Notes under the pieces: model-generated
Database searches by the model: none
The model's input: only the letters and a program-made list of their open reading frames with translations
Told to the model about the DNA's origin: nothing
Program-made: the position numbers and the translations under genes
Shown: positions 16,486 through 23,781 of the stretch, piece by piece
Layout: each line of letters begins with the position of its first letter
Position numbering within the stretch: the stretch's first letter is position 1
Assembly (NCBI RefSeq): GCF_900155565.1
Contig: NZ_FUHM01000002.1
Coordinates: 1,240,001-1,304,000 of the forward strand
Direction of reading: 5' to 3'
DNA: 64,000 bases
Origin: Anaerosalibacter sp. Marseille-P3206
GTDB lineage: Bacteria > Bacillota > Clostridia > Tissierellales > Sporanaerobacteraceae

Positions 16486-16653
16486 CTATATCCTTACAGT
16501 ATGTTTTTCAATAATTCTTTTCTTCATTTCCTCAAAACTTACTTCATCGGATAGGCATATTCTAATTCTCTCTTTGTCTTCTTCTCTTAAGCGCATTCCC
16601 TCCATAGCCATAGTAGCACTTACTTCTTTTATTATTTGTTTTATATCCTTCAT
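16486..16653 (-). CDS. VbhA-type antitoxin of the Fic toxin (55 aa)
   Basis: Small gene easily missed by length cut-offs. It begins MKDIKQIIKEVSATMAMEGM. Residues 14-19 (TMAMEG) match the Fic inhibitory helix motif [ST]xxxE[GN], in which the Glu (E18 here) blocks ATP gamma-phosphate binding in the toxin. The rest (RLREEDKERIRICL) resembles the helical VbhA fold. ATG at 16653 follows GGTGGT. It ends 10 bases before fic, the usual antitoxin-first order. Confidence 0.82.
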   Translation of the reverse strand: MKDIKQIIKEVSATMAMEGMRLREEDKERIRICLSDEVSFEEMKKRIIEKHTVRI

Positions 16654-16817
16654 AGGTACCACCTTTTCTTTTAATATCCTATATAGTATATTATATCATA
16701 ATATCTATTATATATAATAAAAAAAAATGCGATACATAGTTAATTAAAATTTATAAATAATCTCCAGTAATTAATATAAATGTATAATATGTTTGATATT
16801 TAAGAATTACTTTGTTA

Positions 16818-16847
16818 TCGCAAAACCTGCTTGGTGATAGATATACC
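16818..16847 (-). repeat. Partial copy of the att flank, core missing
   Basis: The minus strand reads GGTATATCTATCACCAAGCA then GGTTTTGCGATAACAA. It matches the cassette-side flank of copies 1-3 but diverges at the point where the rlmH-like core should begin. It lies directly after the terminator at 16854-16880. It looks like a half-site left by a deletion. Confidence 0.55.
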
Positions 16848-16853
16848 TAAAAA

Positions 16854-16880
16854 AAATAACAGGATAATCTCCTGTTATTT
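16854..16880 (-). terminator. Terminator downstream of the DUF2281 gene
   Basis: AAATAACAGGA and TCCTGTTATTT form a perfect 11-bp stem with a 5-base loop. On the minus strand it is followed by TTTTTAGG, a classic intrinsic terminator. Confidence 0.8.
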
Positions 16881-16985
16881 TATTAGTTCATTGATTCTAT
16901 TCTTTATCTCGTTCATAACATCATCATTAACTTCGCCAAATTTTTTAATCACAATATTTTGGGCTAAAGCATAAATTTTATCTAC
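16875..16985 (-). pseudogene. Short coding remnant after the DUF2281 gene
   Basis: The frame RVDKIYALAQNIVIKKFGEV continues for about 15 more codons to a TAA that overlaps the terminator stem, as for fic. There is no ATG; only an internal GTG is available. It may be the tail of a lost partner gene. Not recognised. Confidence 0.3.
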
Positions 16986-16987
16986 TC

Positions 16988-17185
16988 TTATACATTATTC
17001 CATACCTCATCATCTATATCATTATCCCAAAAATCCATACTACTTTTACTTGCCTCTTCTAACTCTTTAAACATATCCCTCTCATTTTTTATTTTCAAAT
17101 AACCTATAAAATCTATTAATTCATGTATTTGATTTTCTGGAATTTCATCTATTAGTTTTAATAATATTTGTTTAGCAGTGTCCAT
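16988..17185 (-). CDS. DUF2281-family antitoxin-like protein, apparently without its toxin
   Basis: 65 residues starting MDTAKQILLKLIDEIPENQI. The LIDEIPENQIHELIDFIGYL helix and the acidic tail SSMDFWDNDIDDEVW match small DUF2281 antitoxins, which in Clostridia are usually followed by a PIN or MazF/PemK-type toxin gene. Here the next gene is absent, replaced by a short remnant and a terminator. ATG at 17185 lies ten bases after AAAGG; an in-frame TTG 18 bases upstream is less likely. It is probably a DNA-binding orphan antitoxin. Confidence 0.7.
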   Translation of the reverse strand: MDTAKQILLKLIDEIPENQIHELIDFIGYLKIKNERDMFKELEEASKSSMDFWDNDIDDEVWNNV

Positions 17186-17270
17186 TCTATCACTACCTTT
17201 CAAATAATATGGTATATATTTATTATCCCATATTATCTATTACATAAAATATAAAGAATGCGTCATAATA

Positions 17271-17298
17271 TCCTTCACTTCGTTCAGGATGACAAGAC
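17271..17298. repeat. Dispersed 'CTTCGTTCAGGATGACA' repeat
   Basis: TCCTTCACTTCGTTCAGGAT followed by GACA closely matches the block at 56337-56363 inside the aminotransferase gene. A degenerate second piece (TTTCAGAATGACAAAGCC) follows at about 17315. This repeat class is widespread in bacterial genomes and is often seen translated as HSERSEES. Confidence 0.65.
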
Positions 17299-17399
17299 CA
17301 GCATTTTAAGCATATTTCAGAATGACAAAGCCGCTATGTCACATTAATCTACTTATACATATTATACCATTAAACGGCAATTTATTATAGTCATACACA

Positions 17400-17416
17400 G
17401 GAGACCAAAGGTCTCC
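17400..17416. repeat. REP-like palindrome, copy next to rlmH
   Basis: GGAGACC-AAA-GGTCTCC, identical to 15635-15651, located 20 bases downstream of the rlmH stop codon. Confidence 0.7.
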
Positions 17417-17436
17417 CCTACAACGCATAGCTTTTC

Positions 17437-17457
17437 CTACTTATGATACGGTTCACC
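17437..17457 (-). repeat. rlmH 3' end: candidate chromosomal att core (copy 0)
   Basis: The last codons GGT GAA CCG TAT CAT AAG TAG of rlmH. The same bases recur at 15653, 13791 and 7699 outside any rlmH gene. The staphylococcal SCC att core covers the equivalent codons of its rlmH (orfX). Confidence 0.7.
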
Positions 17458-17916
17458 TTTACTTATGCGAAATGCTCTGTATACTTGCTCAAGTAATATC
17501 AACCTCATCATCTGATGAGGAAATGTCATCTTTGAAAAGGAGAGTTTGAAGTCGCTTCTAGCTAGGACTTCTTTTGAAAGTCCTAGGGAGCCTCCTATGA
17601 CAAAACTTATATCTCCAACTCCACTTAATCCTAATTCATCTATCTTCTTTGAAAAATCTTCACTAGATAGACTTTTCCCTTCTATAGCTAATGCAATTGC
17701 ATGGGAATTAGTTGGAATCTTTGATAATATTTTTTCTCCCTCTCTTTGTTTGATCAGTTCCATTTCTTTATCACTTAAATTTTCCGGTGCCTTTTCATCT
17801 GGTACTTCTATTATTTTTAAATTACAATACCTTGATAGCCTCTTTGAATATTCTTTTATAGCTTCTTGCATAAACTTTTCTTTGATTTTTCCTACTCCGA
17901 TTATTGTAATATTCAT
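17437..17916 (-). CDS. rlmH: 23S rRNA (pseudouridine1915-N3)-methyltransferase
   Basis: SPOUT-class methyltransferase that modifies helix 69 of 23S rRNA in assembled ribosomes. 159 residues, the family length. It starts [15 protein letters not shown] and contains the knot-forming SAM site [15 protein letters not shown] and [20 protein letters not shown]. It ends with the invariant [16 protein letters not shown] at 17916 follows GGAGG; a start six codons earlier lacks a site. It lies at the end of the WalRK neighbourhood as in many Firmicutes. Its 3' end is the repeat core discussed elsewhere, and the gene remains intact. Confidence 0.95.
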   Translation of the reverse strand: MNITIIGVGKIKEKFMQEAIKEYSKRLSRYCNLKIIEVPDEKAPENLSDKEMELIKQREGEKILSKIPTNSHAIALAIEGKSLSSEDFSKKIDELGLSGVGDISFVIGGSLGLSKEVLARSDFKLSFSKMTFPHQMMRLILLEQVYRAFRISKGEPYHK

Positions 17917-18049
17917 TTTTTCCTCCAGTTTCAATTAATATTTACAAACATTATAGCATGAATTAATATATCGTATAATCCATTGTTGATTTTTTTATTA
18001 TAAGTAATAATATTATATACAGAATATTAGTTTTTTAGGAGATGATAAA

Positions 18050-19705
18050 TTGCATACCTATGATGAAAATTTAAAAAAGCAAATTGAAAAAACTATGTTA
18101 GATTTTGTATCAATTAAAACCCATACTGGAACAAATATGGAGACAAATGCAGATGAGTTTTATAAAAAGTGGTTCAATGAAAGTAAATACTTTCAAAGAA
18201 ATCCCGAAAATTGGGGACTATACCCTTTGAAAAACGATCACTTAAATAGAAATATTCCTTGGGGACTAGTTAAAGGAATTGGCAACGAAACCATAGTACT
18301 CATTCATCATTACGACACCGTTGACACATTAGACTTTGGAAAATATGAAAACTATGCATATGATCCTATTGCATTTACAGAAAAATTGAAAGAAGGTAGT
18401 ATTCCATTACCTGAAGATGCAAAAGCAGATTTAGAAAGTGGACATTGGCTATTTGGAAGAGGTTGTGCAGATATGAAAGGTGGAGCTAGTATTGAACTTT
18501 CATTGATTGACAAATACTCAAATATAGACCATTTCAAAGGAAATATACTAGTCATTGGTGTTCCAGATGAAGAAAACTTATCAGCAGGAATGAGATCTGC
18601 TGCCTATTTACTTGAAGAACTTAAACTTAAGTTTAAGTTAAACTATTCCCTCATGATAAATACAGAACCTCATGATAGAGAACATGAAGATGTAGGGATA
18701 ATACATGATGGTTCCATTGGAAAAGTAATGCCTTTAATCTATGTAAAAGGTAAACTATCTCATGTAAGCAAAGTATATGAAGGATTCAATCCTACACTTC
18801 TTCTTTCAGAAATAGTTAAAAGAACTGAGTTGAGTCCAGAGTTCATTGACACTGTTGGCGAATTTGTTTCTCCACCACCTACATGGCTTTACATGAAGGA
18901 TAGAAAAAAAGTATATGATGTATCACTTCCACTTTCTGCAGGAGGGTATATGAGTGTTCTCCCACTTAAAAGTTCTCCAAAAGAAATATTGGATTTGTTA
19001 GTTAATATATCTGTTGAAGCTTTCCATGAAGTGATTGACTACATGAATGATCAATATAGTATTTACATGAATAAACTTAACAAAAAATACAAACCACTTC
19101 CTTGGAAAGTTAATGTAAAAACTTTTATGGATATCTATGAAGAAGCAACTAGAGATTTTGGAAATGAATTCATAAATGCCTTTAATGAAACTTCAAGTGA
19201 AGTTAAAGTAAATATTGAACAAGGTACATTAAGCTTAGTTGAAGGAGCATTTTTACTAATAGAAAAAACTTTGGAATATGTAAATGATACTTCTCCAGTA
19301 GTAGTAATAGGCCTTGCCCCACCATATTATCCATGTGTATCAAATACTATGTTGGATAACAATATGATAACTACTTTAAAGGAAAAGCTACTGAACTTTA
19401 CACAAATAGAATGGAAACAAAAATATTCTATAGAAAATTATTTCACAGGAATATCTGATTTAAGCTATGCTATGTTTCAATCAGATGACGAAACTATAAA
19501 ATATATTGAATCCAATATGCTACTTTGGGGTGATATCTACCATATACCCCTTGAAACTATCAAAAACATCTCCATGCCTGTATTAAATATTGGCCCTTGG
19601 GGAAAGGATCTTCACAAATATACCGAAAGAGTATGTTTAGAAGAACTATATTACAAAACTCCAATATTAATACAAAAAGCTATCAATACAGTATTAAACA
19701 AATAA
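18050..19705 (+). CDS. RocB-like M20 family metallopeptidase
   Basis: 551 residues, cytoplasmic zinc peptidase/deacylase of the arginine-utilisation protein RocB type. Metal ligands are expected in VLIHHYDTVDT, in the RGCADMKGG block (bridging Asp) and in PDEENLSAGM (catalytic Glu). The extended C-terminal half (VVVIGLAPPYYPCVSNT, MPVLNIGPWGKDLHKYTERV) is characteristic of RocB and absent from short M20 enzymes. TTG start at 18050 follows AGGAG by about eight bases. It is divergent from rlmH across 133 bases. The true substrate is unknown. Confidence 0.88.
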   Translation: MHTYDENLKKQIEKTMLDFVSIKTHTGTNMETNADEFYKKWFNESKYFQRNPENWGLYPLKNDHLNRNIPWGLVKGIGNETIVLIHHYDTVDTLDFGKYENYAYDPIAFTEKLKEGSIPLPEDAKADLESGHWLFGRGCADMKGGASIELSLIDKYSNIDHFKGNILVIGVPDEENLSAGMRSAAYLLEELKLKFKLNYSLMINTEPHDREHEDVGIIHDGSIGKVMPLIYVKGKLSHVSKVYEGFNPTLLLSEIVKRTELSPEFIDTVGEFVSPPPTWLYMKDRKKVYDVSLPLSAGGYMSVLPLKSSPKEILDLLVNISVEAFHEVIDYMNDQYSIYMNKLNKKYKPLPWKVNVKTFMDIYEEATRDFGNEFINAFNETSSEVKVNIEQGTLSLVEGAFLLIEKTLEYVNDTSPVVVIGLAPPYYPCVSNTMLDNNMITTLKEKLLNFTQIEWKQKYSIENYFTGISDLSYAMFQSDDETIKYIESNMLLWGDIYHIPLETIKNISMPVLNIGPWGKDLHKYTERVCLEELYYKTPILIQKAINTVLNK

Positions 19706-19711
19706 AAATTA

Positions 19712-19737
19712 AGGTGGCAGGAAAACTCCTGTCACCT
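19712..19737. terminator. Bidirectional terminator between the RocB-like gene and surE
   Basis: AGGTGGCAGGA and TCCTGTCACCT form an 11-bp stem with one G-U. On the minus strand it is followed by TAATTTTTATTTG, serving surE. It is nearly the same stem sequence as the split terminator at 3373/5194, so a recurring hairpin type. Confidence 0.75.
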
Positions 19738-20485
19738 AAAGCCAACTTTTCACTTCTTCTATCAATTTAAAATTTGTAAAATCATATTGAAGGGGTGTTA
19801 TTGTTACATACCCTTCTTTTAAATAGTATCTATCCGTATCTTTTTCTGATTCATTTCTTCTTCTACCACTAATAATGAGAGACATCTCTTCATCTTTCTC
19901 ATCTTCTACAAAATAGTAATCATATATCCCTTCTCCTATTCTACAAACCTTTATTCCCTTTATTTCATCTTCACCAATACAAGGAGTATTTATATTGATT
20001 ACAGTTTTGCTATTTAAAAATCTATGATTTGCCTTATCCAAAAACCATTTTACATATTTAACTGCAATATCAAAATTACATTTATCATCTTTTAACTCTG
20101 CTGAAATAGCCAAAGAAGGAATATCATATATATTTGCCTCAATAGCTGCAGAAACAGTTCCAGAATACAATACATCCATTCCCAAATTAAGACCCATATT
20201 TATCCCTGAAATAACCATATCCACAGGCTCATCTAATATCTTGTCAAGTGCAACCCTAACACAATCCGCTGGAGAACCTGAAATACTATATGATTTAGAC
20301 TTTATATCTTTAATATGTACTCTCCTCACTATAATAGGTTGACGCAAAGTAATAGAATGGCTAGTAGCACTTCTTTGGTCTTCAGGAGCAACAATAATTA
20401 TATCATGTTCTTTTTCCAATTCCCTAGCCAAAGTAAGTATACCTTCCCCATTGATCCCATCATCATTAACTAAAAGTAATCTCAT
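19736..20485 (-). CDS. surE: 5'/3'-nucleotidase SurE
   Basis: Metal-dependent phosphatase of nucleoside monophosphates, 249 residues. The hallmark N-terminus LLLVNDDGINGEGI has the metal-binding Asp pair D8/D9. Further signatures are VAPEDQRSATSHSITL, SGSPADCVRVAL and VISGINMGLNLGMDVLYSGTVSAA. It starts at the ATG at 20485 after GAGGTAGAGGATG. Its stop codon lies at the edge of the terminator stem. Confidence 0.95.
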   Translation of the reverse strand: MRLLLVNDDGINGEGILTLARELEKEHDIIIVAPEDQRSATSHSITLRQPIIVRRVHIKDIKSKSYSISGSPADCVRVALDKILDEPVDMVISGINMGLNLGMDVLYSGTVSAAIEANIYDIPSLAISAELKDDKCNFDIAVKYVKWFLDKANHRFLNSKTVININTPCIGEDEIKGIKVCRIGEGIYDYYFVEDEKDEEMSLIISGRRRNESEKDTDRYYLKEGYVTITPLQYDFTNFKLIEEVKSWL

Positions 20486-20573
20486 CCTCTACCTCCTCAA
20501 ATTAAATCATAATAACAAAGCATGGCAAAATTTTACCACACTTTATATACTAAAACAATCTATAATATCATTC

Positions 20574-20741
20574 CTAAACAACTAAATACTTAGGATGTCT
20601 ATCGCAAAAATCACAAGTAGAAGGACTTGCCCAATCTGTAAAGCTCACCTTATCTAATTCATATATATCTGGTGGCTGTTCATAGACATCAACGAATTCC
20701 TCAATGGCATCCTCTAAGTGTTCATTACATACAACATACAT
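20574..20741 (-). CDS. CxxH/CxxC small zinc-ribbon-like protein (YyzF family)
   Basis: 55 residues, with CNEH at residues 5-8 and CDFC near 45-48, probably binding one metal ion. This family (TIGR04129) is regularly encoded near walRK, htrA and rlmH in Firmicutes, as here. Start ATG at 20741 follows GGGAGTG. Its function is unknown. Confidence 0.82.
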   Translation of the reverse strand: MYVVCNEHLEDAIEEFVDVYEQPPDIYELDKVSFTDWASPSTCDFCDRHPKYLVV

Positions 20742-20786
20742 ATATATCACTCCCACATTATTATACCATTTCTTTCAAAAAATATT

Positions 20787-20811
20787 TAGGCTTGACGAAA
20801 TGCCAAGCCTA
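20787..20811 (-). terminator. Terminator at the end of the walJ-htrA unit
   Basis: TAGGCTTG and CAAGCCTA form a perfect 8-bp stem with a 9-base loop, followed on the minus strand by AATATTTTTTG. Confidence 0.8.
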
Positions 20812-20826
20812 GCATCCAAAGTTCTT

Positions 20827-22002
20827 TTATCTCTTCATTGAAAACAGTGTTATTTCTACCTTTGATTCACTACCATCTCTAATAACTGTCAAAATAGCCT
20901 TATCTCCTTCTTTGAATTTGAACATTTCTCTCTTCAAATGATTCATATCAGCTATTTTAACATCATTTATCTTGGTTATAATATCTCCAGGTCTCAAGTT
21001 TGCCTTTTCTGCTGGTGAATTAGCCAACACTTCTAACACTATAACCCCTTCATCTGCACTCAACTCTATACCCAATGCAGCTTCATATCTTTCCACTTCT
21101 ACTCCCTGTATACCAATCAAAACAGGTTCAAAATCTCCTTCCTTGATTACCTGCTTAAGAATTGGCTTAACTACATTTATTGGAATAGAAAAACCTAAAC
21201 CCTCAGCACTTTGTATCTTAGCAGTGTTTATTCCTATTACTTCACCTTTGTTATTCAAAAGAGGCCCTCCACTATTTCCTGGATTGATTGACGCATCCGT
21301 TTGAATCAAATCTTCTATAATATTATGAGCATCTACTTTTATAGTTCTATTAAGACCACTTATAATACCAGATGTAACAGTCCTCTGAAAATCCAATCCC
21401 AATGGATTGCCTATAGCCACAGCAAGTTGACCAACTTCCAAAATATCTGAATCTCCCAACTCTGCCACTGGAAGTCCTTTTGCATCTACCTTAACTACAG
21501 CTAAGTCTATACTTTGATCATACCACAACACTCTTCCGACTTTTTTGCTACCATCTTCAAACAACACAGTTATCCTCTTAGCATTTCCATCTCCTACTAC
21601 ATGAGAGTTCGTCAAAATATATCCATTGCTATCAACTATGACACCAGAGCCAACTCCCTCAACATCCCTTACCCAAAAGAATTCTCTAACTTGCTCAACA
21701 GTTGTAATCCCTACAACTGAACTAATAGTCTTTTTCGCCACTGCACTCACAGTAGTTATATCATCCTTAGGTGTAATATTTATCTGTTCATTAGCCACAC
21801 CACTCTTATAGATCTCAGGCACTGGCAACACTTTACCATATAAATAATTTGGCGCTATATATGAAGAAACCAATCCACCAATAAGTGCAGCAATCAAAGC
21901 TACTAAAAAATAAGAAAAAAATCCTCCCCTTTTTTTAGGTGGTTTCTTCTCAACTACAGGCCTATCAACAAAATATTCATTATCAAAATTTCTATCATCC
22001 AT
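20827..22002 (-). CDS. htrA: HtrA-like membrane-anchored serine protease
   Basis: 391 residues. A cytoplasmic N-terminus is followed by one membrane helix (about 29-50, FSYFLVALIAALIGGLVSSY), an extracellular trypsin-like domain with catalytic triad H134 (TNSHVV), D166 (SIDLAVV) and S244 (NPGNSGGP), and a C-terminal PDZ domain (about 300-385, VLANSPAEKANLRPGDIITKI). It degrades or refolds misfolded exported proteins. ATG at 22002 comes 14 bases after the walJ stop, so it is co-transcribed with walJ as in other Firmicutes. Confidence 0.94.
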   Translation of the reverse strand: MDDRNFDNEYFVDRPVVEKKPPKKRGGFFSYFLVALIAALIGGLVSSYIAPNYLYGKVLPVPEIYKSGVANEQINITPKDDITTVSAVAKKTISSVVGITTVEQVREFFWVRDVEGVGSGVIVDSNGYILTNSHVVGDGNAKRITVLFEDGSKKVGRVLWYDQSIDLAVVKVDAKGLPVAELGDSDILEVGQLAVAIGNPLGLDFQRTVTSGIISGLNRTIKVDAHNIIEDLIQTDASINPGNSGGPLLNNKGEVIGINTAKIQSAEGLGFSIPINVVKPILKQVIKEGDFEPVLIGIQGVEVERYEAALGIELSADEGVIVLEVLANSPAEKANLRPGDIITKINDVKIADMNHLKREMFKFKEGDKAILTVIRDGSESKVEITLFSMKR

Positions 22003-22016
22003 AATAATCCCTCCTA

Positions 22017-22811
22017 CTAAAAATTATATACCTTTGTAGCCTTTTCCCTATAGGTAAGGTCAATATTGATGTCATTATCGATATCAATACCCGCATCTAA
22101 TACTATGTTTTTTACTGTTTCATATGCTAATAATGGATAATTATTTTCTTTGCTTAAATGCCCTAAAAGTACAACTTCTCCCTTTCCAGTAGCAATTTCA
22201 GTAATGAGTTTTCCAGCATCATCATTGGAAAGATGGCCTACATCACTCATTATCCTCTTTTTAAGATACCATGGATACTTACCAACCTTAAGCATTTCCA
22301 CATCATGATTGGATTCCAATAAATATAGGGAAGAGCCTTTAATAGCATCCTTTATACTATTATTTACCCAACCAGTATCAGTTAAAAGACTTATTTTGAT
22401 ATTTTTATAAAATAGACAATATCCAACAGGTTCATTGGCATCATGAGACACCCTAAAAGGATAAACCCCTAAATCCTCTATATCAAATTGTTTTTCTGTA
22501 GTAAACATCTTTATATTCTCACACTTAACTTCACCAATCTTAGACTCCATACCAACCCAAGTATTTTCATTGGCCCAAATAGGAATATCATATCTTCTAG
22601 AAAGTATTCCCACTCCCTTAGTATGGTCAATATGCTCATGAGTTACCAAAATACCGTCTATACTATCAGGTTCCACATCAATACTCTTAAGCAATGTCTC
22701 AATCCTCTTGCCACTCATTCCACCATCCACTAGCAATCTTATATTATCTGTTTCAACATACTGACAGTTCCCACTACTACCACTAGACAGGGAACAAAAT
22801 TTAAATCCCAT
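22017..22811 (-). CDS. walJ: WalJ/YycJ metallo-beta-lactamase fold hydrolase
   Basis: 264 residues. The metal-binding motif THEHIDH gives H58, H60, D62 and H63. The N-terminal FCSLSSGSSGNCQYVE and later LLTDTGW, LLESNHD and RIMSDVGHLSN motifs are those of the YycJ/WalJ group, proposed nucleases with a role in coordinating cell division and DNA replication. ATG at 22811 follows GGAGGAAC; a longer in-frame reading has no site. Fifth gene of the WalRK locus order. Confidence 0.92.
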   Translation of the reverse strand: MGFKFCSLSSGSSGNCQYVETDNIRLLVDGGMSGKRIETLLKSIDVEPDSIDGILVTHEHIDHTKGVGILSRRYDIPIWANENTWVGMESKIGEVKCENIKMFTTEKQFDIEDLGVYPFRVSHDANEPVGYCLFYKNIKISLLTDTGWVNNSIKDAIKGSSLYLLESNHDVEMLKVGKYPWYLKKRIMSDVGHLSNDDAGKLITEIATGKGEVVLLGHLSKENNYPLLAYETVKNIVLDAGIDIDNDINIDLTYREKATKVYNF

Positions 22812-22902
22812 ATTAGTTCCTCCAGTACAAAATTTATGAAAATATAGATAAATCAACAATTACATTATATCTCTAATCGGGTATTTAATCTAGGAAAAAG
22901 AA

Positions 22903-22928
22903 AAAGAAGAATTAAATAATTCTTCTTT
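22903..22928 (-). terminator. Terminator between yycI and walJ
   Basis: AAAGAAGAATT and AATTCTTCTTT form a perfect 11-bp stem with a 4-base loop. On the minus strand it is followed by TTCTTTTTCC. It lies at the yycI stop, so walJ and htrA probably have their own promoter or depend on read-through. Confidence 0.7.
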
Positions 22929-23779
22929 TAGTATTCATCAAGAAAGACAAAGCTATCATCATTAAATTGTATCCTCCAAGCAGGAATAGCCTTTCCCTCC
23001 TTGGCCTTTTTCAAATCTCCAACTACCTCATCACTATGCTTTTTCGGATCAAAATAATAGCAAAGTGAAATATCCTCTATAACCTTTCCATAGGCACTCT
23101 CTGTATTCAAAAGAGCTAAAATAGCCTTAGGTGCAGTACTTATGTAAATCTTATTTTCACCTATTGCCTTTGTATTCATCCAAAGTCGTTCAAATCCCTT
23201 AACTCCTCTTTTATCAATCACAAACTTTGAATAAGTATTCTCTACATAAATCCCATTGTAAACTTTCGTATACTCTAAATAAAAAGTATCATTATAATTG
23301 CTCTTATAAGTTAGCTTCATATCTTCATTTGTAAAACCTTTTGCTTTCAAAAACTCTTCAGCAATATGAATGGCTTTATCTTCATCTAAATCAGCATAAT
23401 TACTCTCTATATTTTCATTTTCATAAACCAACTGCTTTTCATCAATTACTTTAACTGTTTCTCTATTCTTTTTAAATTCTACAATTCCTTCTTCCTGTGT
23501 GGTACCAATACAAGTACCATTGAAAAAGCTCATATTTATCTCAGCTATATTTCTTACTTCATATTCAACAGTCATCATGCTCAAAGAAGGCACTTCTTTT
23601 GGTATCTCGCAATTTAAAGTAATATTCTTTGATTTCAAGAGCTTTTCTACATTTTGTATGAAATCATCACTAACAGTTGGTTCAGCTACATTGTTGTTTT
23701 CAAACAACACATAAGCCAAAAGTAAATTAGTTATTATAAATGCTATTATTAAGATGGTCTTAGCTTTTGACCAATCCAT
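22928..23779 (-). CDS. yycI: YycI, accessory regulator of the WalRK system
   Basis: 283 residues. It has the family-typical start MDWSKAKTILIIAFIITNLLLAYVLF, a single membrane anchor, followed by an extracellular PepSY-like beta domain (DEDKAIHIAEEFLKAKGF, YLEYTKVYNGIYVENTYSKFVI). With YycH it binds the membrane part of WalK and modulates its activity. ATG at 23779 comes two bases after the yycH stop. Confidence 0.9.
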   Translation of the reverse strand: MDWSKAKTILIIAFIITNLLLAYVLFENNNVAEPTVSDDFIQNVEKLLKSKNITLNCEIPKEVPSLSMMTVEYEVRNIAEINMSFFNGTCIGTTQEEGIVEFKKNRETVKVIDEKQLVYENENIESNYADLDEDKAIHIAEEFLKAKGFTNEDMKLTYKSNYNDTFYLEYTKVYNGIYVENTYSKFVIDKRGVKGFERLWMNTKAIGENKIYISTAPKAILALLNTESAYGKVIEDISLCYYFDPKKHSDEVVGDLKKAKEGKAIPAWRIQFNDDSFVFLDEY

Positions 23780-23781
23780 TT

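Larger units (their letters stand above)
7699..17457 (-). mobile_element. Candidate SCC-like cassette array integrated at the 3' end of rlmH
   Basis: Four same-orientation copies of the rlmH 3' terminal sequence (17437, 15653, 13791 and 7699) divide this stretch into segments filled with accessory genes: toxin-antitoxin genes, transposases, a nuclease, acetyltransferases and a methyltransferase. The 3' end of rlmH is the known integration site of staphylococcal cassette chromosomes, whose att core likewise encodes the last codons. No intact cassette recombinase gene lies inside, so any cassettes would be non-autonomous or decayed. The interpretation is inference from repeat position and identity. 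Confidence 0.55.

Noticed and set aside
7699-17457. The rlmH-like repeats interpreted as a riboswitch or shared regulatory leader
   Set aside because: They lie behind terminators and match the coding end of rlmH, which fits integration sites better; no conserved distance to downstream genes.
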